From positions 2,914,001-2,978,000 of the forward strand of contig NZ_CP096658.1 of NCBI RefSeq assembly GCF_023238445.1: a stretch of DNA of 64,000 nucleotides, given 5' to 3'. The stretch comes from Halorussus gelatinilyticus. GTDB taxonomy: Archaea > Halobacteriota > Halobacteria > Halobacteriales > Haladaptataceae. Below are positions 52,178 through 59,488 of this stretch, in pieces. Position 1 is the stretch's first letter. Each line of letters opens with the position of its first letter. The notes beneath the pieces were generated by a model. That model did not search any database, had not been told where the DNA came from, and was given only the letters and a program-made list of their open reading frames with translations. The position numbers and the translations under genes are program-made.

Positions 52178-52741
52178 ATGGACGAACTCCCGACCGACGC
52201 CGCGCTCGTGCTGATAGACGTCCAGCAGGGGTTCGACCACCCCTCGTGGGGCGAGCGCAACAACCCCGACGCGGAGGCCAACGCCGCGCGACTGCTGGAC
52301 GCGTGGCGGCGGACCGACCGGCCGGTCTTCCACGTCCAGCACCGCTCTACGGAGTCCGACTCGCCGCTCCGACCGGACCGTCCGGGCGTGGCGTTCAAAC
52401 CCGAGGTCGCTCCGCGCGACGACGAACCGGTCGTCCACAAGTCGGTGAACAGCTGTTTCGTCGGGACCGACCTCGCCGACCGACTCCGGGAATCCGGATG
52501 CGAGACGCCGGTGTTCGCCGGACTGACGACAAACCACTGCGTCTCGACCTCGACCCGGATGGCCGACAACTTCGGGTTTTCCCCGGTCGTGGTCGCGGAC
52601 GCGACCGCCGCGTTCGAGGCGGAGGGCCACGACGGTTCTCGTTACGACCCGTCGGCGGTCCACGACGTGGCGCTGGCGAATCTCCGGGGGGAGTTCGCCC
52701 CCGTGCGTCGCACGGACGCGGTCGTCGCCGCGCTCGGATAG
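52178..52741 (+). CDS. Isochorismatase-fold cysteine hydrolase
   Basis: A 187-residue enzyme with the catalytic triad of the family: Asp14 in [10 protein letters not shown], Lys88 in VVHKSVNS and Cys121 in TTNHCVSTS. Family members include isochorismatases, nicotinamidases and carbamoylases; [12 protein letters not shown] and the preceding SCFVGTDL resemble nicotinamidase/unknown hydrolases more than true isochorismatase. It lies inside the menaquinone gene region, between menB and menD, on the opposite strand. This makes an isochorismate link tempting but unproven. Confidence 0.9.
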   Translation: MDELPTDAALVLIDVQQGFDHPSWGERNNPDAEANAARLLDAWRRTDRPVFHVQHRSTESDSPLRPDRPGVAFKPEVAPRDDEPVVHKSVNSCFVGTDLADRLRESGCETPVFAGLTTNHCVSTSTRMADNFGFSPVVVADATAAFEAEGHDGSRYDPSAVHDVALANLRGEFAPVRRTDAVVAALG

Positions 52742-52787
52742 TTCCGCGGAGCGAACTTACTTCACGCCCAACTCCGTGACGTAGCCC

Positions 52788-53987
52788 ATGACGGACGCAA
52801 GCCAACGGGACCCCTCGGGGCGACTCGCCGACCGGACGCGGAGCCTCGAACGCTCGAAGATTCGCGTGATGTTCGGTCTCGCCGAGGAGGCGCGACGCGA
52901 GTCCGACCGAGAACTGGTCCGCCTCGAAGTCGGCGAACCCGACTTCGGCACGCCCGACCACGTCATCGACGCCGCGGCCGAGGCCGCCCGCGAGGGCGCG
53001 ACGAGCTACACCGAGAACGCCGGCATCCCGCCGCTCCGCGAGGCGATTTCCGAGACGATGGCGCGCGAGAGCGGCGTCGAGTACGCTCCCGAGCAGGTCA
53101 CGGTGAAGTCGGGCGCGATGGAGGCCCTCTCGCTCTCGATGATGGCGCTCGCCGGGCCGGGCGACGAGGTGGTCGTGCCCACGCCCGCGTGGCCCAACTA
53201 CGTGAATCAGGTCCAATTGGCCGGGGCGACCCCGGTGACGGTCCCGCTGTCGGCCGAGTCGGGCTTCGACCTCGACCCCGAGCGCGTCGCGGCGGAAATC
53301 GGCGACGAGACCGCCGCCGTGATTCTGACGAGTCCCTCGAACCCGACCGGCCGCGTCTACGACGAGGACGCCGTCGCGGAGGTCGTCGAAGTCGCGGCGG
53401 CCCACGACGCCTACGTCGTCGCCGACGAGGTGTACGGTCGCCTGACCTACGACCGGGACTTCCGTGGCGTCGCGTCCTACGTCGATACTCCCGAGAACGT
53501 CATCACCGTCGATTCCTGCTCGAAGACCTACGCGATGACGGGGTGGCGGTTGGGCTGGTTGGCGGGTCCCCAGTCGGTCGTGGACGCCGTGACCAGCATC
53601 GGCGAGAGCACGACCGCCTGCCCGTCGAGCGTGAGCCAGCAGGCCGCGCTCGCGGCGCTGACCGGCCCGCAGGAACCGGTCGACGAGATGAAAGCCGCCT
53701 TCGAAGAGCGGCGGGACTTCGTGGTCGAGCGCGTCGCCGAGATGCCGACCGTCTCCTGTCCCCGGCCGGAAGGTGCGTTCTACGCGTTCCTCGACGTGAG
53801 CGACCTGCCGGGCGGGAGCTTCGAGGTCGCCAAGCGACTCCTCTCGGAGCGGGGCGTCGTCACCGCGCCCGGCGACGGGTTCGGCGACGCCGGAGAGGGG
53901 TATCTCCGAATCAGCTTCGCCAACGGTCTCGACCGCATCGAGGAGGGACTGGACCGCATCGAGCGGTTCGTCCGCGACGAATCGTAG
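52788..53987 (+). CDS. PLP-dependent class I aminotransferase
   Basis: A 399-residue fold-type I aminotransferase. The PLP Lys is Lys246 in VDSCSKTYAMTGWRLGW. Other signatures are GEPDFGTP (49-56), YTENAGIPPLREAI, the phosphate-cup NPTGRV (185-190) and VADEVYG (211-217) with the PLP-pyridine Asp. It belongs to the aspartate/aromatic-type group common in archaea; the substrate is not certain. It follows the cysteine hydrolase by 46 bases and may be co-transcribed. Confidence 0.93.
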   Translation: MTDASQRDPSGRLADRTRSLERSKIRVMFGLAEEARRESDRELVRLEVGEPDFGTPDHVIDAAAEAAREGATSYTENAGIPPLREAISETMARESGVEYAPEQVTVKSGAMEALSLSMMALAGPGDEVVVPTPAWPNYVNQVQLAGATPVTVPLSAESGFDLDPERVAAEIGDETAAVILTSPSNPTGRVYDEDAVAEVVEVAAAHDAYVVADEVYGRLTYDRDFRGVASYVDTPENVITVDSCSKTYAMTGWRLGWLAGPQSVVDAVTSIGESTTACPSSVSQQAALAALTGPQEPVDEMKAAFEERRDFVVERVAEMPTVSCPRPEGAFYAFLDVSDLPGGSFEVAKRLLSERGVVTAPGDGFGDAGEGYLRISFANGLDRIEEGLDRIERFVRDES

Positions 53988-54097
53988 CGAGTCCTGACAC
54001 TCCATCGCGTCCGAGCGCTGACCGACGAACGTACCCGATATCTTCTCTGTTATAGATGCGGATAAAACGAATTGACCGCGAGCGTCGCCGAACCTAC

Positions 54098-55924
54098 TCA
54101 CTCCAACCGCTCGGCCACGCGATCGCCGACCTCCTCGCGGAACCGGTGGCTCCGTTCGGCGTCGGTCGCGACCTCGATAACCTGCGTCCCCGCGCTCTCG
54201 ACCGACGCTTCGAACGCCGACCTGAACGATTCGAGGTCCGCGACGCGCTCGAAGTCCAGTCCGTAGAGGTCGCCCGTGGGTTCGTAGTCGAGTCCGTGGG
54301 GCGTCCGGAACTGCTCGGTGAACGGCGGGTCGAACTCCTCGATGGGGAGCATGTGGAAGATGCCCCCGCCGTCGTTGTTTATCTCCACGACGGTCGCGTC
54401 CACGCCGCAGCGCGCCACCGCGAGCAGGCCGTTCATGTCGTGGTAGTACGCCAAGTCGCCGGTCACGAGGACCAGCGGGTCGTCGGTCGCGCTCCCCGCA
54501 CCGAGTCCGGTGCTGGTGATGCCGTCGATGCCGCTCGCGCCCCGGTTGCCGAGGACCGTCAGGTCGGCCGCGCGCGGCCTCCCGAACCGGTCCAAGTCCC
54601 GGACCGGCATGCTGTTCGAGACCATCACGGTCGCGGGGTCGGGCGCGTCTTCGGCGACCGCCGAGAGGACGCCGCCCTCGAAGAGTCGTTCCTCGCGCGC
54701 CGACTCGACCACCCGCCAGTAGTCCTCCTCGGCGGCGGCGAAGCGCTCGCGCCACGAAGCGGTCTCAGGCGACTCGCCTCCGGACTCGTCGCTCCCCGAC
54801 CCCTCGCTTCCCGACGAATCGAGTCCCGACGCGATTCGCCGAGCGAATCGCGTCGGGTCGGCCGCCAGCAGGTCGGTCGCGGTGAACGTCGCCTCGCGCC
54901 ACCCGCCTGCGGGGTCCACGAGGAACTGCCGGGCGTCGCTGGCCTCCAAGTACCGCCGGAGGACCTTCGAGGTCGGGGAGGCACCGAACCTGACTACGAG
55001 GTCGGGGTCGGGCCACGACTCGCCGACCGATTCGAGGTAGCCGTCGTATCCGCCCAAAACCGGCGTTTCGCCGGCGTGTCCGAACCGGTGGCCCGAGAGC
55101 GGGTCGGCCAGAATCGGGAACCCGGTCGCCGCCGCGAAGTCGGCCAGCGCCTCGCGCTCGGGACTCGGCGCGTCCGCGGGACCGGCGACCAGCAGGCCGC
55201 GGTCCGCGCTCTCGACGGCTTCCCGAACCGCCTCCATCTCGCTCTCGGCCAACTCGGGGCGACCCTGCGCGGTCCGGACGAAGGGCCGCCGACTTCCGTC
55301 GCTCTCGGTCCGGCCCGCCGCGCCGAGCGGCGCTTCGTCGGCCAAACTCTCGGGCACGTCGCCGGGCACCTCGACCGGTTCGAGCGGCTTGCGGAACGGG
55401 ACGTTGAGGTGGACCGGTCCCGGCGGCGTCCCGGTCGATTCGGACAGCGCGCGGGCCGCGGTGGTCCGGAGCGACCGGAGCTTTCGGCCCTCGGGTTCCG
55501 GCTCCGGCAGGTCGGCGTACCACCGCACCGAGTCGCCGTAGAGCTTCTGTTGGTCGATGGTCTGGTTCGCGCCCGAGTCCCGGAGTTCCGGGGGTCTGTC
55601 GGCCGTGAGGACCAGCATCGGCACGCGGGACTGACTGGCCTCGATGACCGCGGGGTGAAAGTTCGCCGCCGCCGTGCCGGAGGTGCAGACCAGCGGCGTC
55701 GGCTTCCCGGTGCGCTTGGCCCGCCCCAAGGCGAAGAACGCGGCGGAGCGCTCGTCCAAGTGGGAGAACACTCGGATTTCCGGATGCTCGGCGAAGGCGA
55801 CCGTCAGCGGCGTCGAGCGACTGCCGGGCGCGATACAGACCGCTTCGACCCCCGCGGCGTCCAGTTCCTCGACGAGGGTCCGCGCCCAGAGGGTGTTGCG
55901 GTTCGGGGCGGGAGAATCACTCAT
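54098..55924 (-). CDS. menD: SEPHCHC synthase (MenD)
   Basis: A 608-residue ThDP enzyme that adds the succinic-semialdehyde unit from 2-oxoglutarate to isochorismate. The N-terminal RTLVEELDAAGVEAVCIAPG and RSTPLTVAFAEHPEIRVFSH followed by LDERSAAFFALGRAKRTGKP, then LTADRPPELRDSGANQTIDQ, are diagnostic of MenD. The ThDP-binding motif is GDLAYYHDMNGLLAVAR to INNDGGGIFHMLPIEEFD. An insert in the middle is acidic, as usual for halophiles. Its start overlaps the menF stop by 8 bases, so menF-menD is an operon. Confidence 0.97.
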   Translation of the reverse strand: MSDSPAPNRNTLWARTLVEELDAAGVEAVCIAPGSRSTPLTVAFAEHPEIRVFSHLDERSAAFFALGRAKRTGKPTPLVCTSGTAAANFHPAVIEASQSRVPMLVLTADRPPELRDSGANQTIDQQKLYGDSVRWYADLPEPEPEGRKLRSLRTTAARALSESTGTPPGPVHLNVPFRKPLEPVEVPGDVPESLADEAPLGAAGRTESDGSRRPFVRTAQGRPELAESEMEAVREAVESADRGLLVAGPADAPSPEREALADFAAATGFPILADPLSGHRFGHAGETPVLGGYDGYLESVGESWPDPDLVVRFGASPTSKVLRRYLEASDARQFLVDPAGGWREATFTATDLLAADPTRFARRIASGLDSSGSEGSGSDESGGESPETASWRERFAAAEEDYWRVVESAREERLFEGGVLSAVAEDAPDPATVMVSNSMPVRDLDRFGRPRAADLTVLGNRGASGIDGITSTGLGAGSATDDPLVLVTGDLAYYHDMNGLLAVARCGVDATVVEINNDGGGIFHMLPIEEFDPPFTEQFRTPHGLDYEPTGDLYGLDFERVADLESFRSAFEASVESAGTQVIEVATDAERSHRFREEVGDRVAERLE

Positions 55925-57275
55925 CTTCCAGTTCGTCCAGAATCGGCCGGTACTTCAGTTGCACTTCCTCGTACTCCTCGTCGGGGTCGCTGTCGGCGAT
56001 GATGCCGTTGCCGGCGAACAGCGTCGCCGTGGTACCGTCCGTGACCGCCGAGCGGAGGCCGACCGCGAAGGTGCCGTCGCCCTCGGCGTCGAACCAGCCG
56101 ACGGGCGCGGCGTACCACCCGCGGTCGAAGCTCTCGGTCTCGCGGATGGTCCGGAGCGCCGTCTCGGGCGGGAGACCGCCGACCGCGGGAGTCGGATGCA
56201 GGGCCTCCACGATGGAGAGGACGTGGCCGTCGTCGCTCAGGTCGGCCTCGATGGGCGTCCAGAGATGCTGGATGGTCGCCAGCTTCCGGACGCGGCGGTC
56301 GGCTACCCGGACCTCGCCCGAGACCGGCGAGAGCTGGTCGCGGATGGTCTCGACGACCAGCTCGTGTTCGTGGGCCATCTTCTCGCTCTCCTCGATACTG
56401 GCTTCGAGTTCCGCGTCCTCCTCGGGGGTGTCGCCGCGGCCGACCGACCCCGCGAGGGCGTCGGTCTCGACGGTCCGGCCGCGCAGGGTGGCGAGCCGTT
56501 CGGGGGTCGCGCCGAAGAATGCGCCGTGCGTCGTCGGTTCGAAGCAGAACCGGAAGCAGTCGGGGTACGACTCGCCGAGGCGCGCGAGCGCGTCGGGAAT
56601 CGAGATTTCGCCGGCCAACTCGACGGCGAGAGCCTGCGCGAGCGTGACCTTCCGGAGGTCGCCCGCCTCGATGCGGGAGACGGCGGCGCTGACCTGCTCG
56701 GCCCACTCCTCGCGGGTCGTGGTTGACGTGGTCGAGCGGACGCCCGGCGGACCGCCGTTCCGGAGGTCGGTCCCGGTCGCTCGCTCTCGGGCGTCGGTCA
56801 GCGCCTCGCGGACCTCGGCGAGTTCGCGCTCGACCGCCTCGAGCGAGGCGTCGCGCGCGGAGACGGTCAGCCACGTCTCGCCGTTCGCGCGAGTCAACTG
56901 GGTTCGCGGCAGGACGAACTCGCCGCCGCCGAACCCCTGCCACGGCGGGGCCGGGTCGTGGTCCGCGTGGAACGCGAACCCGCCGAAGAGTCGCGGGCGG
57001 GCTGCCTCGGGACCGTCGTAGTTCAAGTCCGAGAGGAGGTCGTCCGCGGCCTCGCGGACCGTCTCGAAGCGGTCGGCACCCTCGGCCGCGATTCGGGCCG
57101 CGGTGCCGCCGCCGGCGAACTCCGGACCGTAAGGGCTGGTCCAGTAGATTCTCGGCGCGTCCCGCCCGGCGAGGAACGGTCGGGGGTCGCAGTCGGGTAG
57201 CTCTACTGCCCGGCTCACGAGGGCGGAGCCGATCGGTTCGGCCGACACCTGTCCGTCGCGGGGCGGAGACTCCAT
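55917..57275 (-). CDS. menF: Isochorismate synthase (MenF)
   Basis: A 452-residue chorismate-utilising enzyme that makes isochorismate, the entry step to menaquinone. The catalytic block is in the C-terminal half: AGDLRKVTLAQALAVEL, FCFEPTTHGAFFGATPERLA, ETDALAGSVGRGDTPEEDAE and LHPTPAVGGLPPETALRTIR with the metal ligand Glu residues, then FAVGLRSAVTDGTTATLFAG. The first 150 residues are the variable domain. Position before menD with an 8-base overlap identifies it as MenF over other chorismate enzymes. Confidence 0.96.
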   Translation of the reverse strand: MESPPRDGQVSAEPIGSALVSRAVELPDCDPRPFLAGRDAPRIYWTSPYGPEFAGGGTAARIAAEGADRFETVREAADDLLSDLNYDGPEAARPRLFGGFAFHADHDPAPPWQGFGGGEFVLPRTQLTRANGETWLTVSARDASLEAVERELAEVREALTDARERATGTDLRNGGPPGVRSTTSTTTREEWAEQVSAAVSRIEAGDLRKVTLAQALAVELAGEISIPDALARLGESYPDCFRFCFEPTTHGAFFGATPERLATLRGRTVETDALAGSVGRGDTPEEDAELEASIEESEKMAHEHELVVETIRDQLSPVSGEVRVADRRVRKLATIQHLWTPIEADLSDDGHVLSIVEALHPTPAVGGLPPETALRTIRETESFDRGWYAAPVGWFDAEGDGTFAVGLRSAVTDGTTATLFAGNGIIADSDPDEEYEEVQLKYRPILDELEDE

Positions 57276-57432
57276 TCAGTCGAACTGAGGATTGGGGAGC
57301 CTTTAGTCTAACTGAATTACTCGTGGCGCTCTGCGGACGCGAGGGCGAACTGTCCGGGGATTCTTCACCGGCGTACGCACTCCGTTAGTTCTGCAAATCG
57401 GACTGGCGTGTCGAAAAACCAAATCGATCCGT

Positions 57433-58029
57433 CTAACTGTACCGCTCTTCGTTCCACGGGTTCGCGGTGTTCGAGTAGCCGCGCTTCTCCCAGTAGCCGC
57501 GCTCGGGTTCGGTCAGGAACTCCACGCCGTCCACCCACTTCGCTCCCTTGTAGGCGTACTTGTGGGGCGTCACCACGCGCAGGGGACCGCCGTGTTCCTC
57601 CGGGAGCGCGTCGCCGTCGAAGTCGTAGGTGAACAGGACTTCCTCGCGCATGCAGTCCGAGAGGGGAAGATTGGTCGTGTAGCCGTCGAGCGCGGAGAAC
57701 ATGACGTGAACCGCGTCGTCCTGCACGCCAGCCATCTCCGCGAGGTCGGGGAACGTGACGCCCGTAAAATCGCAGTCGAACTTGCTCCAGCCGGTCACGC
57801 AGTGGAAGTCCTGATTCTGGGTCTCGCTCGGGAGGTCCCGGAACTCGTCCCACGTGAAGCTCAGTTCCTCCTCGACCGCGCCGGAGACCGTGAACTCCCA
57901 CGTCTCTGGGTTCCAGTCTGGCGTACCGCTCTTCGAGAGGACCGGGAACTTGCTGGTCTTGCGCTGGCCCGGCGGCAGGCGTTCGCCGTCGAACTCCTCG
58001 TGGAGGTCGGTGACGTCGGTGACGCTCAT
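57433..58029 (-). CDS. Sulfite oxidase-like molybdopterin protein
   Basis: A 198-residue oxidoreductase of the SUOX/YedY fold. The molybdenum-ligating Cys77 lies in DFHCVTGWSKFD, and GGPLRVVTPHKYAYKGAKWV is the second pterin-binding signature. At this length only the molybdopterin domain is present; there is no signal peptide, heme or dimerisation domain, so it acts inside the cell with an unknown electron partner. Conserved haloarchaeal proteins of this kind are common. A MOSC protein, possibly connected to cofactor sulfuration, is at 42699. The spacer 58030-58252 shows no gene. Confidence 0.9.
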   Translation of the reverse strand: MSVTDVTDLHEEFDGERLPPGQRKTSKFPVLSKSGTPDWNPETWEFTVSGAVEEELSFTWDEFRDLPSETQNQDFHCVTGWSKFDCDFTGVTFPDLAEMAGVQDDAVHVMFSALDGYTTNLPLSDCMREEVLFTYDFDGDALPEEHGGPLRVVTPHKYAYKGAKWVDGVEFLTEPERGYWEKRGYSNTANPWNEERYS

Positions 58030-58252
58030 GAGTCGTAGTGGGTAGCGGACTCAAGTAGGTCTAACGACTCGGGGGAGCGTCCCCCGCCGGCGGGCGGGCT
58101 CAATCAGTGATTTCCGGCTCCGTCCCGCGCTCGTGGCCCGCGAGTAACGAGTCGATTCCCGGACGAACTGTATGAACTCCCGCAACCTACTGTCGATACT
58201 CCCGGACATCAACTGAATAACAAAGGACGGTCTGTGCTAAAGCGTAGTTGCG

Positions 58253-58540
58253 ATGTCAATGGATAACCAGCAAACGGTCGAACGAAAGGCCAAGATGGAG
58301 GCCGCCGAGGAGTCGACGACGGACCTCGCCATCCTCGCGTCGGCCGCGTCGGTCGCGCTGTCGTGGTACCAGTTCTTCGGGCGGGGGAATCGTATGCAGG
58401 GCCTGTTCATCGGTCTCTGGCCGCCGACGATTCTCGCGTTCGCTAGCTACTACAATCAGAAGCGGATGGAGGAGAAACTGAGCGCGATGGGACCGGGCCG
58501 CATCGTCAGTTCCATCGAGCAGATGCTCAGTAGCCGCTGA
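58253..58540 (+). CDS. Small membrane protein
   Basis: A 95-residue protein with a polar, Glu/Lys-rich N-terminus, two likely membrane helices (LAILASAASVALSWYQFF and GLFIGLWPPTILAFASYY) and an amphipathic C-terminus (RIVSSIEQMLSS). ATG 58259 is an alternative start. After the stop, CCGATTTTTCC near 58551 may terminate transcription. Function unknown. Confidence 0.7.
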   Translation: MSMDNQQTVERKAKMEAAEESTTDLAILASAASVALSWYQFFGRGNRMQGLFIGLWPPTILAFASYYNQKRMEEKLSAMGPGRIVSSIEQMLSSR

Positions 58541-58702
58541 GGCCCGACAGCCGATTTTTCCTATCGTCAGGTAGTAATCGCCGGTTTTATCGACGTAAAC
58601 TGAAGTTCATTTTCGGAAACGGGGCTCGAACTTCCGGATACCGAAAGACAACTTCAGTGATTGCCGAATTGGTTTTCGGTCGTCGGTACTCGTCCCCGTC
58701 AG

Positions 58703-58711
58703 ACTTATCAA
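58703..58711 (+). promoter_or_regulatory. TATA box for the ribbon-helix-helix gene
   Basis: ACTTATCAA, 29-37 bases before the ATG at 58740. Confidence 0.4.
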
Positions 58712-58739
58712 CACCCCTCCCGAAGCCACCAATGTTCCA

Positions 58740-58958
58740 ATGCCGAAGGTAGAGATAACTATTCCGGAACATCTCGAAATGCAGATCGCCCAGATGGTCG
58801 AACAGGGCGAATTCGTGAACCGAGAGGAGGCCATCGAGGACCTGCTCTCGACCGGTCTGAAAGCCTACAAAACGAGCGGTCCGATGGACGACGACGACCG
58901 TGAACCGGGTATCGAAGACGAAGGGATGATGGGCCACGAGGACGAGTACGTCTTCTAA
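58740..58958 (+). CDS. Ribbon-helix-helix DNA-binding protein
   Basis: A 72-residue protein. MPKVEITIPEHLEMQIAQMV is the beta-strand and first helix of a CopG/Arc-type fold; GEFVNREEAIEDLLSTGLKA is the turn and second helix. The tail is acidic and Met-rich (GMMGHEDEYVF). RHH proteins bind DNA as dimers through the strand pair. This family is conserved in haloarchaea as a stand-alone gene, so it is probably a chromosomal regulator rather than an antitoxin; no toxin partner is adjacent. Confidence 0.85.
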   Translation: MPKVEITIPEHLEMQIAQMVEQGEFVNREEAIEDLLSTGLKAYKTSGPMDDDDREPGIEDEGMMGHEDEYVF

Positions 58959-58995
58959 CCCTCTCTTTTCGGAGCAGTGTGACCGACTGTCAGAA

Positions 58996-59005
58996 ACTCT
59001 TAAAC
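58996..59005 (+). promoter_or_regulatory. TATA box for the UPF0058 gene
   Basis: ACTCTTAAAC, 24-33 bases before the ATG at 59029, fitting a leaderless transcript. Confidence 0.5.
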
Positions 59006-59028
59006 CAGACACATCCGTATCCACGGAC

Positions 59029-59307
59029 ATGCACAAGGACGAGCTTCTGGAACTCCACGAGGAGATGGTCCTCATCATGGAGTACTTCCAAGACCAAGAG
59101 CGGGTCACGGACGGACTGTTCGACCCCTACGAGGAACTCGACGTAGACCCCTCGCACGTTCACAAATCGAAGAGCGAACACAAGCACGCCGTCTTCGTGT
59201 TGGGGAACGCGCTGGCCACGGCGATGAGCGACGACGAGTTCAGCGAGGCGGGCCGCATCGGAAAACGGATGCAGGAACTCGCCGACGACGCGGAGTCCAA
59301 GATCTAG
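59029..59307 (+). CDS. UPF0058 family metal-binding protein
   Basis: A 92-residue helical protein of the archaeal UPF0058 family: MHKDELLELHEEMVLIMEYF, then DPSHVHKSKSEHKHAVFVLG, with His/Glu residues that can bind metal. Family members are small four-helix proteins of unknown role. It is a single gene with its own TATA box; the spacer to 59488 has no further gene. Confidence 0.88.
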   Translation: MHKDELLELHEEMVLIMEYFQDQERVTDGLFDPYEELDVDPSHVHKSKSEHKHAVFVLGNALATAMSDDEFSEAGRIGKRMQELADDAESKI

Positions 59308-59455
59308 AACGGCCGGGGTTCTGGAGAGGAGTAAGAACGCACGAAACAGACGCTCTGTAACTGGCGCTCGCTCGTCTTTCGGGAGAGACGTTTCAGTCCA
59401 CCGCGAGCGAAGGCGGGACCCTCGTGTCGCGTCCGCGGTAGAAGTTCGGGCCGCA

Positions 59456-59464
59456 AGATATTTG
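59456..59464 (+). promoter_or_regulatory. TATA box for the 845-residue protein gene
   Basis: AGATATTTG, 25-33 bases before the ATG at 59489. It excludes the open-frame start at 59462, which would overlap the box. Confidence 0.55.
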
Positions 59465-59488
59465 AGAGGCTTGTGGCTTCCACGTAAT

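Noticed and set aside
58740-59307. Toxin-antitoxin pair made of the ribbon-helix-helix and UPF0058 genes
   Set aside because: Each gene has its own TATA box and 70 bases separate them; UPF0058 is a conserved archaeal family with no toxin features.
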